Source: Acidobacteriota bacterium (GTDB taxonomy: Bacteria > Acidobacteriota > Thermoanaerobaculia > Multivoradales > Multivoraceae). From it: a stretch of DNA of 34,250 nt. The first letter of the stretch is position 1; each line of letters begins with the position of its first letter. A program made the position numbers and the translations under genes. The stretch covers positions 1 through 34,250 of the forward strand of contig WTGL01000055.1 of assembly GCA_011523565.1 (NCBI GenBank), given 5' to 3'. Of the stretch, positions 1 to 6,563 are shown piece after piece. The notes beneath the pieces were generated by a model. That model did no database searches and was not told the DNA's origin. It worked only from the letters and a program-made list of their open reading frames with translations.

Positions 1-861
1 CAACCGGCTGACGCCGCCCTCGTAGCCGAAGAAGGCGACCGGATCGAGCGCGCCTGCCAGGACCACCGTGTCGACGCCGCGGAAGAACTCCACCGCCTGT
101 TCGGGAAAGTAGGGCACCCGCGGAAGCAGCGGCAGGTGGGGACCGCGTTCCATCCGTCCACAGAACGTCTCGGCGGTGAGCCGGCAGCCGGTCTTCGCCT
201 GCACTCTGGCCGCCTCGCGTTGGGCGGCTTCGGTGAAGCCGGAGCTGCCGAGCATCAGCATCGTGCGCTCGCCGTTCGACGTGGCGAGGCGCGCCCGCTC
301 GACCGCCTCGGGGCCGACCAGTGCGGCGGGCGGGGGAGTCGGTTCCACGATCGGACCGTACGCCTCGTTCCACTGGCAGTCGGTGGGCACGATCAGCGTG
401 GCGACCTGTCCGGGATGACGGCACGCCGCCGAGATCGCGTCCGCCATGTCACGGGAGATGTGTTCCGCCGAGGCCGAGGTGCGCTGCCAGTCGGACACCG
501 CCCGGACCAGACTCTCGACCTCGGTGTTGAGCGGCGGATCGTAGTTCCGGTGCCACGTCGGGTGGTGACCGATCACGTTGACGAGGGGAGTGCGTCCGCG
601 GCGGGCGTTATGGAGGTTCGCGAAACCGTTCGCGAAACCGGGTCCGAGGTGAACGAGGGTCAGGGCGGGCTTGCCGGTCATCCGGCCGTAGCCGTCGGCG
701 GCGCCGGTGGCCACCCCTTCGAACTGGGCGAGGACGCCGCGCACTCCGGGGATCTCGTCGAGCGCGGCGACGAGGTGGATCTCCGACGTGCCGGGATTCG
801 CGAAGCAGACTTCGACGCCGGCGTTGGCGGCGGTCCGGAGCATGGCCTGGGCGCCGTTCAT
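1..861 (-). CDS. Thiamine-diphosphate-dependent enzyme, acetolactate synthase large subunit-like (partial)
   Basis: This is the N-terminal 287 residues of a ThDP enzyme; the rest lies beyond the window edge. The protein opens with the N-terminal Pyr domain typical of acetolactate synthase-like and benzoylformate decarboxylase-like enzymes: an NPGTSE segment near residue 22, then FEGVATGAADGYGRMTG, in which Glu48 sits where the cofactor-activating glutamate is expected. The start of the central domain follows. The ATG at 861 is chosen because the family motif begins right after it. It lies 93 bases downstream of the Lrp/AsnC gene on the same strand and could share its transcript. Family membership is clear. 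The substrate (pyruvate, a 2-keto acid or other) cannot be read from this half, because the ThDP-binding C-terminal domain is missing. A link to the aromatic catabolic operon, for example aryl-pyruvate decarboxylation, is only conjecture. Confidence 0.85.
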   Translation of the reverse strand, partial: MNGAQAMLRTAANAGVEVCFANPGTSEIHLVAALDEIPGVRGVLAQFEGVATGAADGYGRMTGKPALTLVHLGPGFANGFANLHNARRGRTPLVNVIGHHPTWHRNYDPPLNTEVESLVRAVSDWQRTSASAEHISRDMADAISAACRHPGQVATLIVPTDCQWNEAYGPIVEPTPPPAALVGPEAVERARLATSNGERTMLMLGSSGFTEAAQREAARVQAKTGCRLTAETFCGRMERGPHLPLLPRVPYFPEQAVEFFRGVDTVVLAGALDPVAFFGYEGGVSRL

Positions 862-954
862 GGAACGCGGAGGGTAGCAAGTCGGGACGAGCCGACGATG
901 AGCCGGAAGGGGGAGCCGGCGGGGGGCCGAGCCGCAGTCGCGAGGTGCAGCTCG

Positions 955-1488
955 CTAGGCCTCAGCTTCGGCGGGAAGATCGAGCGGCAATGCCGTGGTG
1001 CGCTTGATCTCGTTCAGCACGATGCTCGTCAGCAGCCGGTCGACCCCGGGGATGCCCGCGAGGTGATCCGCGAGGATGTGTTCCAGGTGCCGGTAGTCGC
1101 GGGCCACGACCTTGAGCAGGTAGTCGTGTTCGCCGGTGAGGAAGTGACACTCGAGCACCTCCGGCAAGCTCCGTACCGCATCGCAGAAGTGCTGTCTGGC
1201 GTCCGCCTGGTGGTGGGTCAGGTAGACCTGCACGAAGCACAGCAGACCCAGGTCCACCGCGTTTCGGTCCAGCAGGGTGACCCGCTGCTGAATCACGCCC
1301 CGCCGCTCCAGCTTGCGCAGGCGCTTCTTCAGGCCGGAGGCGGAGAGGCGCACCTTGCGGGCGAGATCCACGTCGGTTCGATTCGAATCCTCCTGCAGGA
1401 GCGCGAGGATGGCGTAGTCGGTGGCGTCGAGGGGCCGAGCAAGGGAGCGCGTCGACTCCGCCGCTCGCTGACCGTCTGTCTTTTCCAT
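955..1488 (-). CDS. Lrp/AsnC family transcriptional regulator
   Basis: A 177-residue regulator. Residues about 18-70 form the winged helix-turn-helix (LDATDYAILALLQEDSNRT, then a recognition-helix region rich in Lys/Arg). The remainder is the RAM/AsnC ligand-binding and oligomerisation domain, including an FLTGEHDYLLKVVARD segment that closely matches the family's V-x-G-x-x-D-Y-x-L consensus. The frame stays open further upstream, but the ATG at 1488 gives a normal family length and the extra residues look non-coding. It is transcribed divergently from the aminotransferase/HPD/PAH operon across an 84-base gap. That arrangement is common for Lrp-type regulators that respond to an amino acid and control its degradation, so control by phenylalanine or tyrosine is a reasonable inference. 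A near-palindrome in the gap is a candidate binding site. Confidence 0.93.
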   Translation of the reverse strand: MEKTDGQRAAESTRSLARPLDATDYAILALLQEDSNRTDVDLARKVRLSASGLKKRLRKLERRGVIQQRVTLLDRNAVDLGLLCFVQVYLTHHQADARQHFCDAVRSLPEVLECHFLTGEHDYLLKVVARDYRHLEHILADHLAGIPGVDRLLTSIVLNEIKRTTALPLDLPAEAEA

Positions 1489-1521
1489 GGCGCCGGAGTG
1501 TACACGGAGACCATCGGTGGG

Positions 1522-1536
1522 GTGTGGAATCAACAC
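1522..1536. promoter_or_regulatory. Candidate Lrp/AsnC operator (15-bp pseudo-palindrome)
   Basis: GTGTGGAATCAACAC matches its own reverse complement at 12 of 15 positions, with one of the mismatches at the unavoidable centre. It lies in the divergent gap between the regulator and the aminotransferase gene. Its length and two-fold symmetry suit a dimeric Lrp/AsnC protein, whose sites are typically 15-bp imperfect palindromes. Binding is inferred only from symmetry and location. Confidence 0.4.
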
Positions 1537-1541
1537 TTGAA

Positions 1542-1559
1542 TGGTTCTGTTGGTTCTGT
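1542..1559. repeat. Perfect 9-bp tandem direct repeat upstream of aminotransferase
   Basis: TGGTTCTGT occurs twice head to tail, ending 13 bases before the proposed ATG at 1573. It follows the 15-bp pseudo-palindrome, so the gap holds two ordered elements. It may be a second regulator contact or part of the leader. No function is shown by sequence alone. Confidence 0.5.
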
Positions 1560-1572
1560 TAGCGTTCCAGTC

Positions 1573-2826
1573 ATGCCAGTACACGCCCATTCCTATACCA
1601 ACACGTCCACGCCGGTGCCACTGTTGGCATCCCGGCCGACGCGGAGTGTGGCTTCGAGGGCGCCGCGAGTCTCATCGTGGCTGCAGGGTCGGGAGCGCTC
1701 GCTGCTGAGGCGGCTGGTCGATCAGGTTGCCCGGCCCGGCGTGGTGTCGCTCGCCGGCGGGCTGCCGGCCGTAGAGCACTTTCCCTCACAGGCCTATGGC
1801 GAGATCGTGCGCGAACTGCTGCGCGATCCGGAGTCGATGCAGTACGTCCCGTCATGCGGAGGACTGAAGGAACGGATCGTCGAGGTGATGCGGCGTCGCG
1901 GCGTCGAGTGCGGGGCGGACGAGATCCTGGTCACGACCGGGGCTCAGCAGGCCCTGGATGTCGCCGTGCAGGGACTGCTGGACCCTGGCGGGAGTATCGC
2001 CGTCGAGCGCTTCGCGTACGCGGGATTCCGGGAGGTTCTGGCGCCCCACGCGCCGCGGCTCGTGACGTTGCCGAGCGGCCTCGACGACGGCCTCGATGTC
2101 GAAGCCCTGGAGCGCTGCCTCCTCGGCGGTGCCCGTCCGAGCCTCGTGTACGTGATTCCGGATGCGCACAATCCGCTCGGCGTCAGCCTGCCGCGCGAGG
2201 CCAGGGAGCGGCTGGTCGTCCTGGCTCACGACTACGACTTCGTGATCCTGGAGGACGATCCCTACGGCCTCCTGTGTTGCGACGGCGAGTTCGAGCCCCC
2301 GCTCGCGGCGTTCGACTCGGAGCGGGTCGTCTACGCGGGCACGTTCTCCAAGATCCTGGCGCCGGCGCTGCGCCTCGGCTGGCTGCGCTTGCCAGCGTCG
2401 CTGGTCGAGACCTTCGCGGCCGTCAAGGAGATCGGCGATCTGGAGTGCTCCAGGCTCAGTGTGCTGGCGGTGGCTCGCCTGCTGCGAGACCTCGACCTGG
2501 AACGCCACCTCGAGCTGCTGCGGGGAACCTACCGGCGCCGGCGCAACGCGATGCTCGAGGCACTCGCCGCCCATCTCCCGGCCGGCTGCGCCTTCACGGA
2601 GCCCGGGGGCGGCATGTTCGTGTGGGTGGAACTGCCCGGGGGGGTGGATGGTGAGCGGCTGCTACAGCGCACGCTGACCGAGCGGCAGGTGGCCTTCGTT
2701 CCCGCGACTGCCTTCGCCGACGGGGCGGACCGCTCGGCGCCCGGGAACGCGGCCCGCCTGAGCTTCTCGCGCCTGGCGCCGGAGGCGTTGCGGGAGGCGG
2801 TGGCGGACTTCGCCGCCTGCATTTGA
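1573..2826 (+). CDS. PLP-dependent aminotransferase, class I/II (probable aromatic amino acid aminotransferase)
   Basis: A 417-residue fold-type I aminotransferase of the LysN/2-aminoadipate/ARO8-like group. Visible signatures are VSLAGGLP near the N-terminus, YVIPDAHNPLG, ILEDDPYG, the PLP-lysine motif GTFSKILAPALRLGW with Lys260 as the Schiff-base residue, and a C-terminal RLSFS segment that carries the substrate-carboxylate arginine. The frame is open far upstream (from 136), but that part is antisense to the regulator and the ThDP gene; the ATG at 1573 is the first start in the gap, and GTG 1648 is an alternative. It is followed 43 bases later by HPD and then phenylalanine hydroxylase. 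The context therefore makes tyrosine to 4-hydroxyphenylpyruvate the likely reaction, although the family as a whole is broad (aminoadipate, branched-chain, aromatic). Confidence 0.88.
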   Translation: MPVHAHSYTNTSTPVPLLASRPTRSVASRAPRVSSWLQGRERSLLRRLVDQVARPGVVSLAGGLPAVEHFPSQAYGEIVRELLRDPESMQYVPSCGGLKERIVEVMRRRGVECGADEILVTTGAQQALDVAVQGLLDPGGSIAVERFAYAGFREVLAPHAPRLVTLPSGLDDGLDVEALERCLLGGARPSLVYVIPDAHNPLGVSLPREARERLVVLAHDYDFVILEDDPYGLLCCDGEFEPPLAAFDSERVVYAGTFSKILAPALRLGWLRLPASLVETFAAVKEIGDLECSRLSVLAVARLLRDLDLERHLELLRGTYRRRRNAMLEALAAHLPAGCAFTEPGGGMFVWVELPGGVDGERLLQRTLTERQVAFVPATAFADGADRSAPGNAARLSFSRLAPEALREAVADFAACI

Positions 2827-2855
2827 TTTCCCGTCCAGACCGGACGAACGACAGG

Positions 2856-2864
2856 AAAGGAGGG
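2856..2864 (+). promoter_or_regulatory. Strong ribosome binding site fixing the GTG start of HPD
   Basis: AAAGGAGGG lies five bases before GTG 2870. It is among the best Shine-Dalgarno matches in the window and supports this non-ATG start. Confidence 0.75.
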
Positions 2865-2869
2865 ACGGA

Positions 2870-4030
2870 GTGAGTTTGGGAGCTACCGAACAGACACAGC
2901 CGGCGTTCGTCGGCCGAAACGCGGAGGTCGCGGACGACTTCTGTCCGATTCTCGGTTTCGACCACCTGGAACTCTACGTCGGCAACGCGAAGCAATCGGC
3001 TGCGTACTACTGCCACGCGTTCGGCTTCGAGTGCACCGCGGCACGCGGGCTTCAGACCGGCGAGCGGACGCGCGCGTCCTACCTGGTGGAGCAGGGCGGC
3101 ATTCGGCTCGTCCTGACCAGCGGCCTGCATTCGTCCCACGACGCCGCCCGGTCGGTCAGCAGGCACGGCGACTCGGTCGCGGTGATCGCGCTCTCGGTAC
3201 CAAGTGTCGACGAGGCGTTCTCCGCCGCGGTATCGAGGGGTGCGAGGCCCGCGGCTTCGCCGGCAGTCGCCAGCGACGACCACGGTCAACTCCGTCACGC
3301 CTCGATCCGTCTCTACGGCGACTGCGTGATGCAGTTCATCGAGCGAGGTGACTACAGCGGCGTCTTCGGCCCCGGCTTCGAGGCGGCGCCGGAAGTGGCT
3401 GGCGCCTCCCGCTCCCGGGGCTGCGGGCTGCACACGATCGACCACGTTGTGGCCAACGTCGAGCTGGGTCGGATGAACGAGTGGGCGCGGTTCTTCTCAC
3501 GCGTCCTGGGGTTCAACCAACTCGTCCACTTCGATGACGAGGCGATCTCGACCGAGTACTCGGCCTTGATGTCGAAGGTGATGCAGGACGGTTCGGGGGT
3601 CATCAAGTTCCCCATCAACGAACCCGCCGAGGGCCGCAGGAAGTCCCAGATCGAGGAGTTTCTCGACTTTCACGAAGGGCCGGGCGTGCAGCACATCGCC
3701 TGTCGAACCGACGACATTCTCGGCACCGTGTCCCGGCTGCGTGAGAACGGAGTCGAGTTTCTTCACGTCCCGGAGAACTACTACGACGACCTCGAGCAGC
3801 GGGTCGGAGAGATCGACGAGCCGATCGATCGTCTGGCCGAGCTCGGCGTCCTCGCCGACCGCGACGAGGACGGCTACCTGCTGCAGATCTTCACCAAGCC
3901 GGTCGAGGATCGGCCGACGCTCTTCTACGAGATCATCGAGCGACATGGAGCCAGGGGATTCGGTGAAGGCAACTTCAAGAGCCTGTTCGTGGCGCTCGAA
4001 CAGGAGCAGGCGGCACGGGGCAACCTGTGA
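2870..4030 (+). CDS. hpd: 4-hydroxyphenylpyruvate dioxygenase
   Basis: A 386-residue non-haem Fe(II) dioxygenase that converts 4-hydroxyphenylpyruvate to homogentisate. It has two vicinal-oxygen-chelate halves: a degenerate N-terminal one from about residue 28 (FDHLELYVGNAKQSAAYY) and the catalytic C-terminal one. The three iron ligands are His192 (IDHVVANVE), His275 (VQHIACRTDD) and Glu354 (FYEIIER). The C-terminal GNFKSLFVALEQEQ followed by RGNL is characteristic of true HPD and argues against a plain glyoxalase; hydroxymandelate synthase is the main alternative and is less likely in this operon. Translation starts at GTG behind a strong Shine-Dalgarno sequence. Its stop overlaps the start of the phenylalanine hydroxylase gene by four bases, implying translational coupling. 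Confidence 0.96.
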   Translation: MSLGATEQTQPAFVGRNAEVADDFCPILGFDHLELYVGNAKQSAAYYCHAFGFECTAARGLQTGERTRASYLVEQGGIRLVLTSGLHSSHDAARSVSRHGDSVAVIALSVPSVDEAFSAAVSRGARPAASPAVASDDHGQLRHASIRLYGDCVMQFIERGDYSGVFGPGFEAAPEVAGASRSRGCGLHTIDHVVANVELGRMNEWARFFSRVLGFNQLVHFDDEAISTEYSALMSKVMQDGSGVIKFPINEPAEGRRKSQIEEFLDFHEGPGVQHIACRTDDILGTVSRLRENGVEFLHVPENYYDDLEQRVGEIDEPIDRLAELGVLADRDEDGYLLQIFTKPVEDRPTLFYEIIERHGARGFGEGNFKSLFVALEQEQAARGNL

Positions 4031-4965
4031 CGACGACGGTCATGCCCATAGCTGGCGCGCTTGATCTGGCGTCTCGCGATCTGACGACCGGACGTGCCGG
4101 CTTCATCGAGCGGGCGCAGCGCAGGGGCGAGTTGTTCATCGAGCAGCCCTACGAGCTGTACAGCGAGTCGAACCAGCGAACCTGGAGACGTCTGTACCGG
4201 GCGCTCGCAGGGCGCTGGGAGAAGCACGCTCATCCGCGTTTCCTCGACGGGGTGACCCGCCTGGCGCTCGATCCGGACCGGATTCCGCGCCTTGCCGACA
4301 TCAACCGGTTTCTGGAGCCCCTGAGCGGCTTCGTGGCACGGGCGGTCAGCGGCTACGTTCCGGCCTACCTGTTCTTCGACTGTCTTCGTCGGCGCGAGTT
4401 CCCGACCACGATCACCATCCGGGACGGAGAGAGGCTCGACTACCTTCCCGAGCCCGACATCTTCCACGATCTGGCGGGACATGTGCCGATGCACACCGAC
4501 CCGGCGTTCGCCGATGTCCTTGTCCGTTTCGGCGAGGCCGCGCGGACGGCGGCACGGCTCGCACGGGGCGGCGAGTGCGGCCAGGTCGAGAGCGCTCTCA
4601 AGGCGCTGGCGCGGTTCTTCTGGTTCACGATCGAGTTCGGGCTCATGCGGCGCCCCGACGGCAGCGGCCTCTGCGCCTACGGCAGCGGCCTCCTGAGTTC
4701 GGGCGGTGAGATCGTCCACGCACTCGAGTCTCCCCGGGTGCAGCGGGTGCCGTTCCAGCTTGAGTGGGTGGTGAACCAGGGCTTCGAGATCGACTCCCTT
4801 CAGCCGCTGCTTTTCGTCGTCGACGGCTTCGATCGTCTGGAGGATGAGGTGCGGCGCCTCGAGCGCTGGCTCCGCGCCGGGCGACTCGACAACGTCGCCC
4901 CCGGCGAACCGGCGGTCAGCCGGGAGGACCTGCGGTCCTTCCAGGCTGGGAGCGCCGGCGCCTAG
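4027..4965 (+). CDS. phhA: Phenylalanine 4-monooxygenase (monomeric bacterial type)
   Basis: A 312-residue tetrahydropterin-dependent aromatic amino acid hydroxylase that makes tyrosine from phenylalanine. The iron site is plain: FHDLAGHVPMHTDPAFAD supplies His147 and His152, and WFTIEFGLM supplies Glu203. There is no N-terminal ACT regulatory domain, as expected for the short bacterial form. The proposed GTG at 4027 overlaps the HPD stop as GTGA; ATG 4042 is an in-frame alternative. Its stop codon overlaps, on the opposite strand, the stop of the convergent amidase gene. With the upstream aminotransferase and HPD it completes the route from Phe to homogentisate. A pterin-4a-carbinolamine dehydratase (phhB), often adjacent in proteobacteria, is not in the window. 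Confidence 0.96.
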   Translation: MTTTVMPIAGALDLASRDLTTGRAGFIERAQRRGELFIEQPYELYSESNQRTWRRLYRALAGRWEKHAHPRFLDGVTRLALDPDRIPRLADINRFLEPLSGFVARAVSGYVPAYLFFDCLRRREFPTTITIRDGERLDYLPEPDIFHDLAGHVPMHTDPAFADVLVRFGEAARTAARLARGGECGQVESALKALARFFWFTIEFGLMRRPDGSGLCAYGSGLLSSGGEIVHALESPRVQRVPFQLEWVVNQGFEIDSLQPLLFVVDGFDRLEDEVRRLERWLRAGRLDNVAPGEPAVSREDLRSFQAGSAGA

Positions 4966-6449
4966 TAGCCCGGCGGACGCTCGAAGCCGCCGATCCTCCT
5001 GCTCAGGCGGCGCGCGAGATCGAGTGTCGTGCGATCTTCCAGGAACGGTCCCGCAATCTGGAGGCCGACCGGCAGGCCGTCGCTGGCCGTGCCGGCCGGA
5101 ATGACCGTCGCGGGCAGGTAGGCGACGCCGGTGAGTCCGACCCAGAGGGTCTGCTCTCCGTAGGCGCGTCGCTCGCCGTTCACGGTGATGCGGCGCGCTC
5201 CCATCGGTTCGCTGTGGTCGTGGGGGATCGCGGTCGTCGGCAGGGAGGGGAGGAGCACCGCGTCCCATTTCCTGAAGAGCTCGTGCCATTTTCGCCGCAT
5301 CTGGAGCCGGCGCTCGTTGGCGGACAGCCAGGCGCGGTGGCGTTGCGAGGCCCAGCGTGCCGCCAGCGCCCCTTCCTCGTCCTCCCGTATGCCGCGAACG
5401 GCGAGTTCCTCGATCTCGTCGTGGCTGAAACCTCCGCACATCGCGGCGCCGAGCAATTGCCCGAACACGCGCGTCGCGTAGTCGAACGTGAAGTCGGGCC
5501 GGACCTCGCGGTCGACGGTGGCGCCGGCGTTTTCCAGGGCGTCCGCCGCTCGTTCCAGCCGCTCCAGTACCCGGTCGTCGATCGGGCAGGAGGGCTCTTC
5601 GAACCACACGGCGACCCGATAGTCGGCGAGGTTCTCGTGCCGGGCCGGAGGCAGTTCCAGCCGGTAGCCGGGAGCGTGCCAGTCGTCCGGCCCGGCGAGG
5701 ATGTCGAGGCCGAGTTCCAGGTCTTCGGCGGTGCGCGCCATCGGCCCGGCAACCGCGATGTCGGCCTGGGTCAGGGTGCCGGGCGGTCCGGGAATCTGCC
5801 CGAGCGCCGGCACGATGCCGTAGCTCGGCTTGTGGCCGAAGACGCCGCAGGTGGAAGCGGGGCCGCGGATCGAACCGCCGATGTCGCTGCCGAGCTCCAG
5901 CGGCGTCAGGCCCGCTGCCAGGGCAGCGGCCGAGCCGCCGGACGAACCGCCCGGCGTCCTCTCCAGGTTCCATGGGTTGTTCGTCTGGCCGAACACCTCG
6001 TTGTAGCTCTGCGTGTCGCCGGCGTAGATGGGCAGGTTCGTCTTGCCGAAGATGACGGCGCCGGCGGCGCGCAGTCGCTCGACCGGCACGGCGTCGACCT
6101 CGGGAATGTGGCCGCTCAGTTCAGGTGCGCCGGAGGTCGTGCGCATCCCGACGGTCTGGAAGGAGTCCTTGATCGTCATCGCGACGCCGTGGAGCGGGCC
6201 CAGGCTCCGACCATCGGCCAGCGCCCGGTCGGCGGCGTCCGCCTCGCCTCGCGCCCGCTCGGCGTCCAGGGTGACGACGGTGTTGAGCGGCGGGTTCAGC
6301 CGCTCGACGCGGTCGAGCAGGAGTTCGAGGTAGTCGCGGGAGGAGATCCCGCCCGCCCGGATCGCTGCCGCGACCTCCAGAGCGGACGAGAAGGCGTTGT
6401 CATCGGTGAGGTTGGAAAGACCGGTGGGTGCGGTTGCTTCGGTGTTCAT
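4962..6449 (-). CDS. Amidase signature family amidohydrolase
   Basis: A 495-residue amidase. The Ser-cisSer-Lys triad can be read directly: Lys94 in MTIKDSF, Ser169 in the PGGSSGGSAAA stretch and Ser193 in GSDIGGSIRGPAS. The spacing of 24 residues between the two serines equals that in fatty acid amide hydrolase (Ser217/Ser241). There is no signal peptide, so it should be cytoplasmic. ATG 6449 gives a standard length; the frame runs much further upstream only as antisense of the VWFA-related gene. The substrate is unknown: the family includes indoleacetamide, nicotinamide and broad-specificity amidases as well as GatA, but no gatB or gatC is adjacent, so a tRNA amidotransferase role is unlikely. 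It is convergent with phhA (stops overlap) and divergent from the VWFA-related pair. Confidence 0.93.
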   Translation of the reverse strand: MNTEATAPTGLSNLTDDNAFSSALEVAAAIRAGGISSRDYLELLLDRVERLNPPLNTVVTLDAERARGEADAADRALADGRSLGPLHGVAMTIKDSFQTVGMRTTSGAPELSGHIPEVDAVPVERLRAAGAVIFGKTNLPIYAGDTQSYNEVFGQTNNPWNLERTPGGSSGGSAAALAAGLTPLELGSDIGGSIRGPASTCGVFGHKPSYGIVPALGQIPGPPGTLTQADIAVAGPMARTAEDLELGLDILAGPDDWHAPGYRLELPPARHENLADYRVAVWFEEPSCPIDDRVLERLERAADALENAGATVDREVRPDFTFDYATRVFGQLLGAAMCGGFSHDEIEELAVRGIREDEEGALAARWASQRHRAWLSANERRLQMRRKWHELFRKWDAVLLPSLPTTAIPHDHSEPMGARRITVNGERRAYGEQTLWVGLTGVAYLPATVIPAGTASDGLPVGLQIAGPFLEDRTTLDLARRLSRRIGGFERPPGY

Positions 6450-6544
6450 TGGCGGCGAGGGTAGCAGCGCCGCCGACCGGCATGGCACTTCGTTTGCATT
6501 GCAGATCCGGGTCCGAACCGAGCACTGGAGTACTGTGTTACTTC

Positions 6545-6552
6545 GAAGGAGG
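6545..6552 (+). promoter_or_regulatory. Ribosome binding site supporting TTG start at 6564
   Basis: GAAGGAGG ends 11 bases before TTG 6564. The next in-frame ATG (6585) lies 32 bases away, too far for this site. The spacing favours the TTG, although either start yields a signal peptide. Confidence 0.5.
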
Positions 6553-6563
6553 CTGGCACGAGC

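Noticed and set aside
940-955. GCGAG/CTCGC inverted repeat near the Lrp stop codon as a terminator
   Set aside because: Only five base pairs, overlaps the stop codon, no T-run; chance is likely at this GC content.
136-1572. Plus-strand open frame in front of the aminotransferase
   Set aside because: It runs antisense to the ThDP enzyme and the Lrp/AsnC gene, has no recognisable domain, and would cross the divergent promoter region.
6450-6563. Sigma-70 type promoter before the VWFA-related pair (TTGCAT near 6494)
   Set aside because: No acceptable -10 box at the right spacing; promoters in this GC-rich genome cannot be called by eye.
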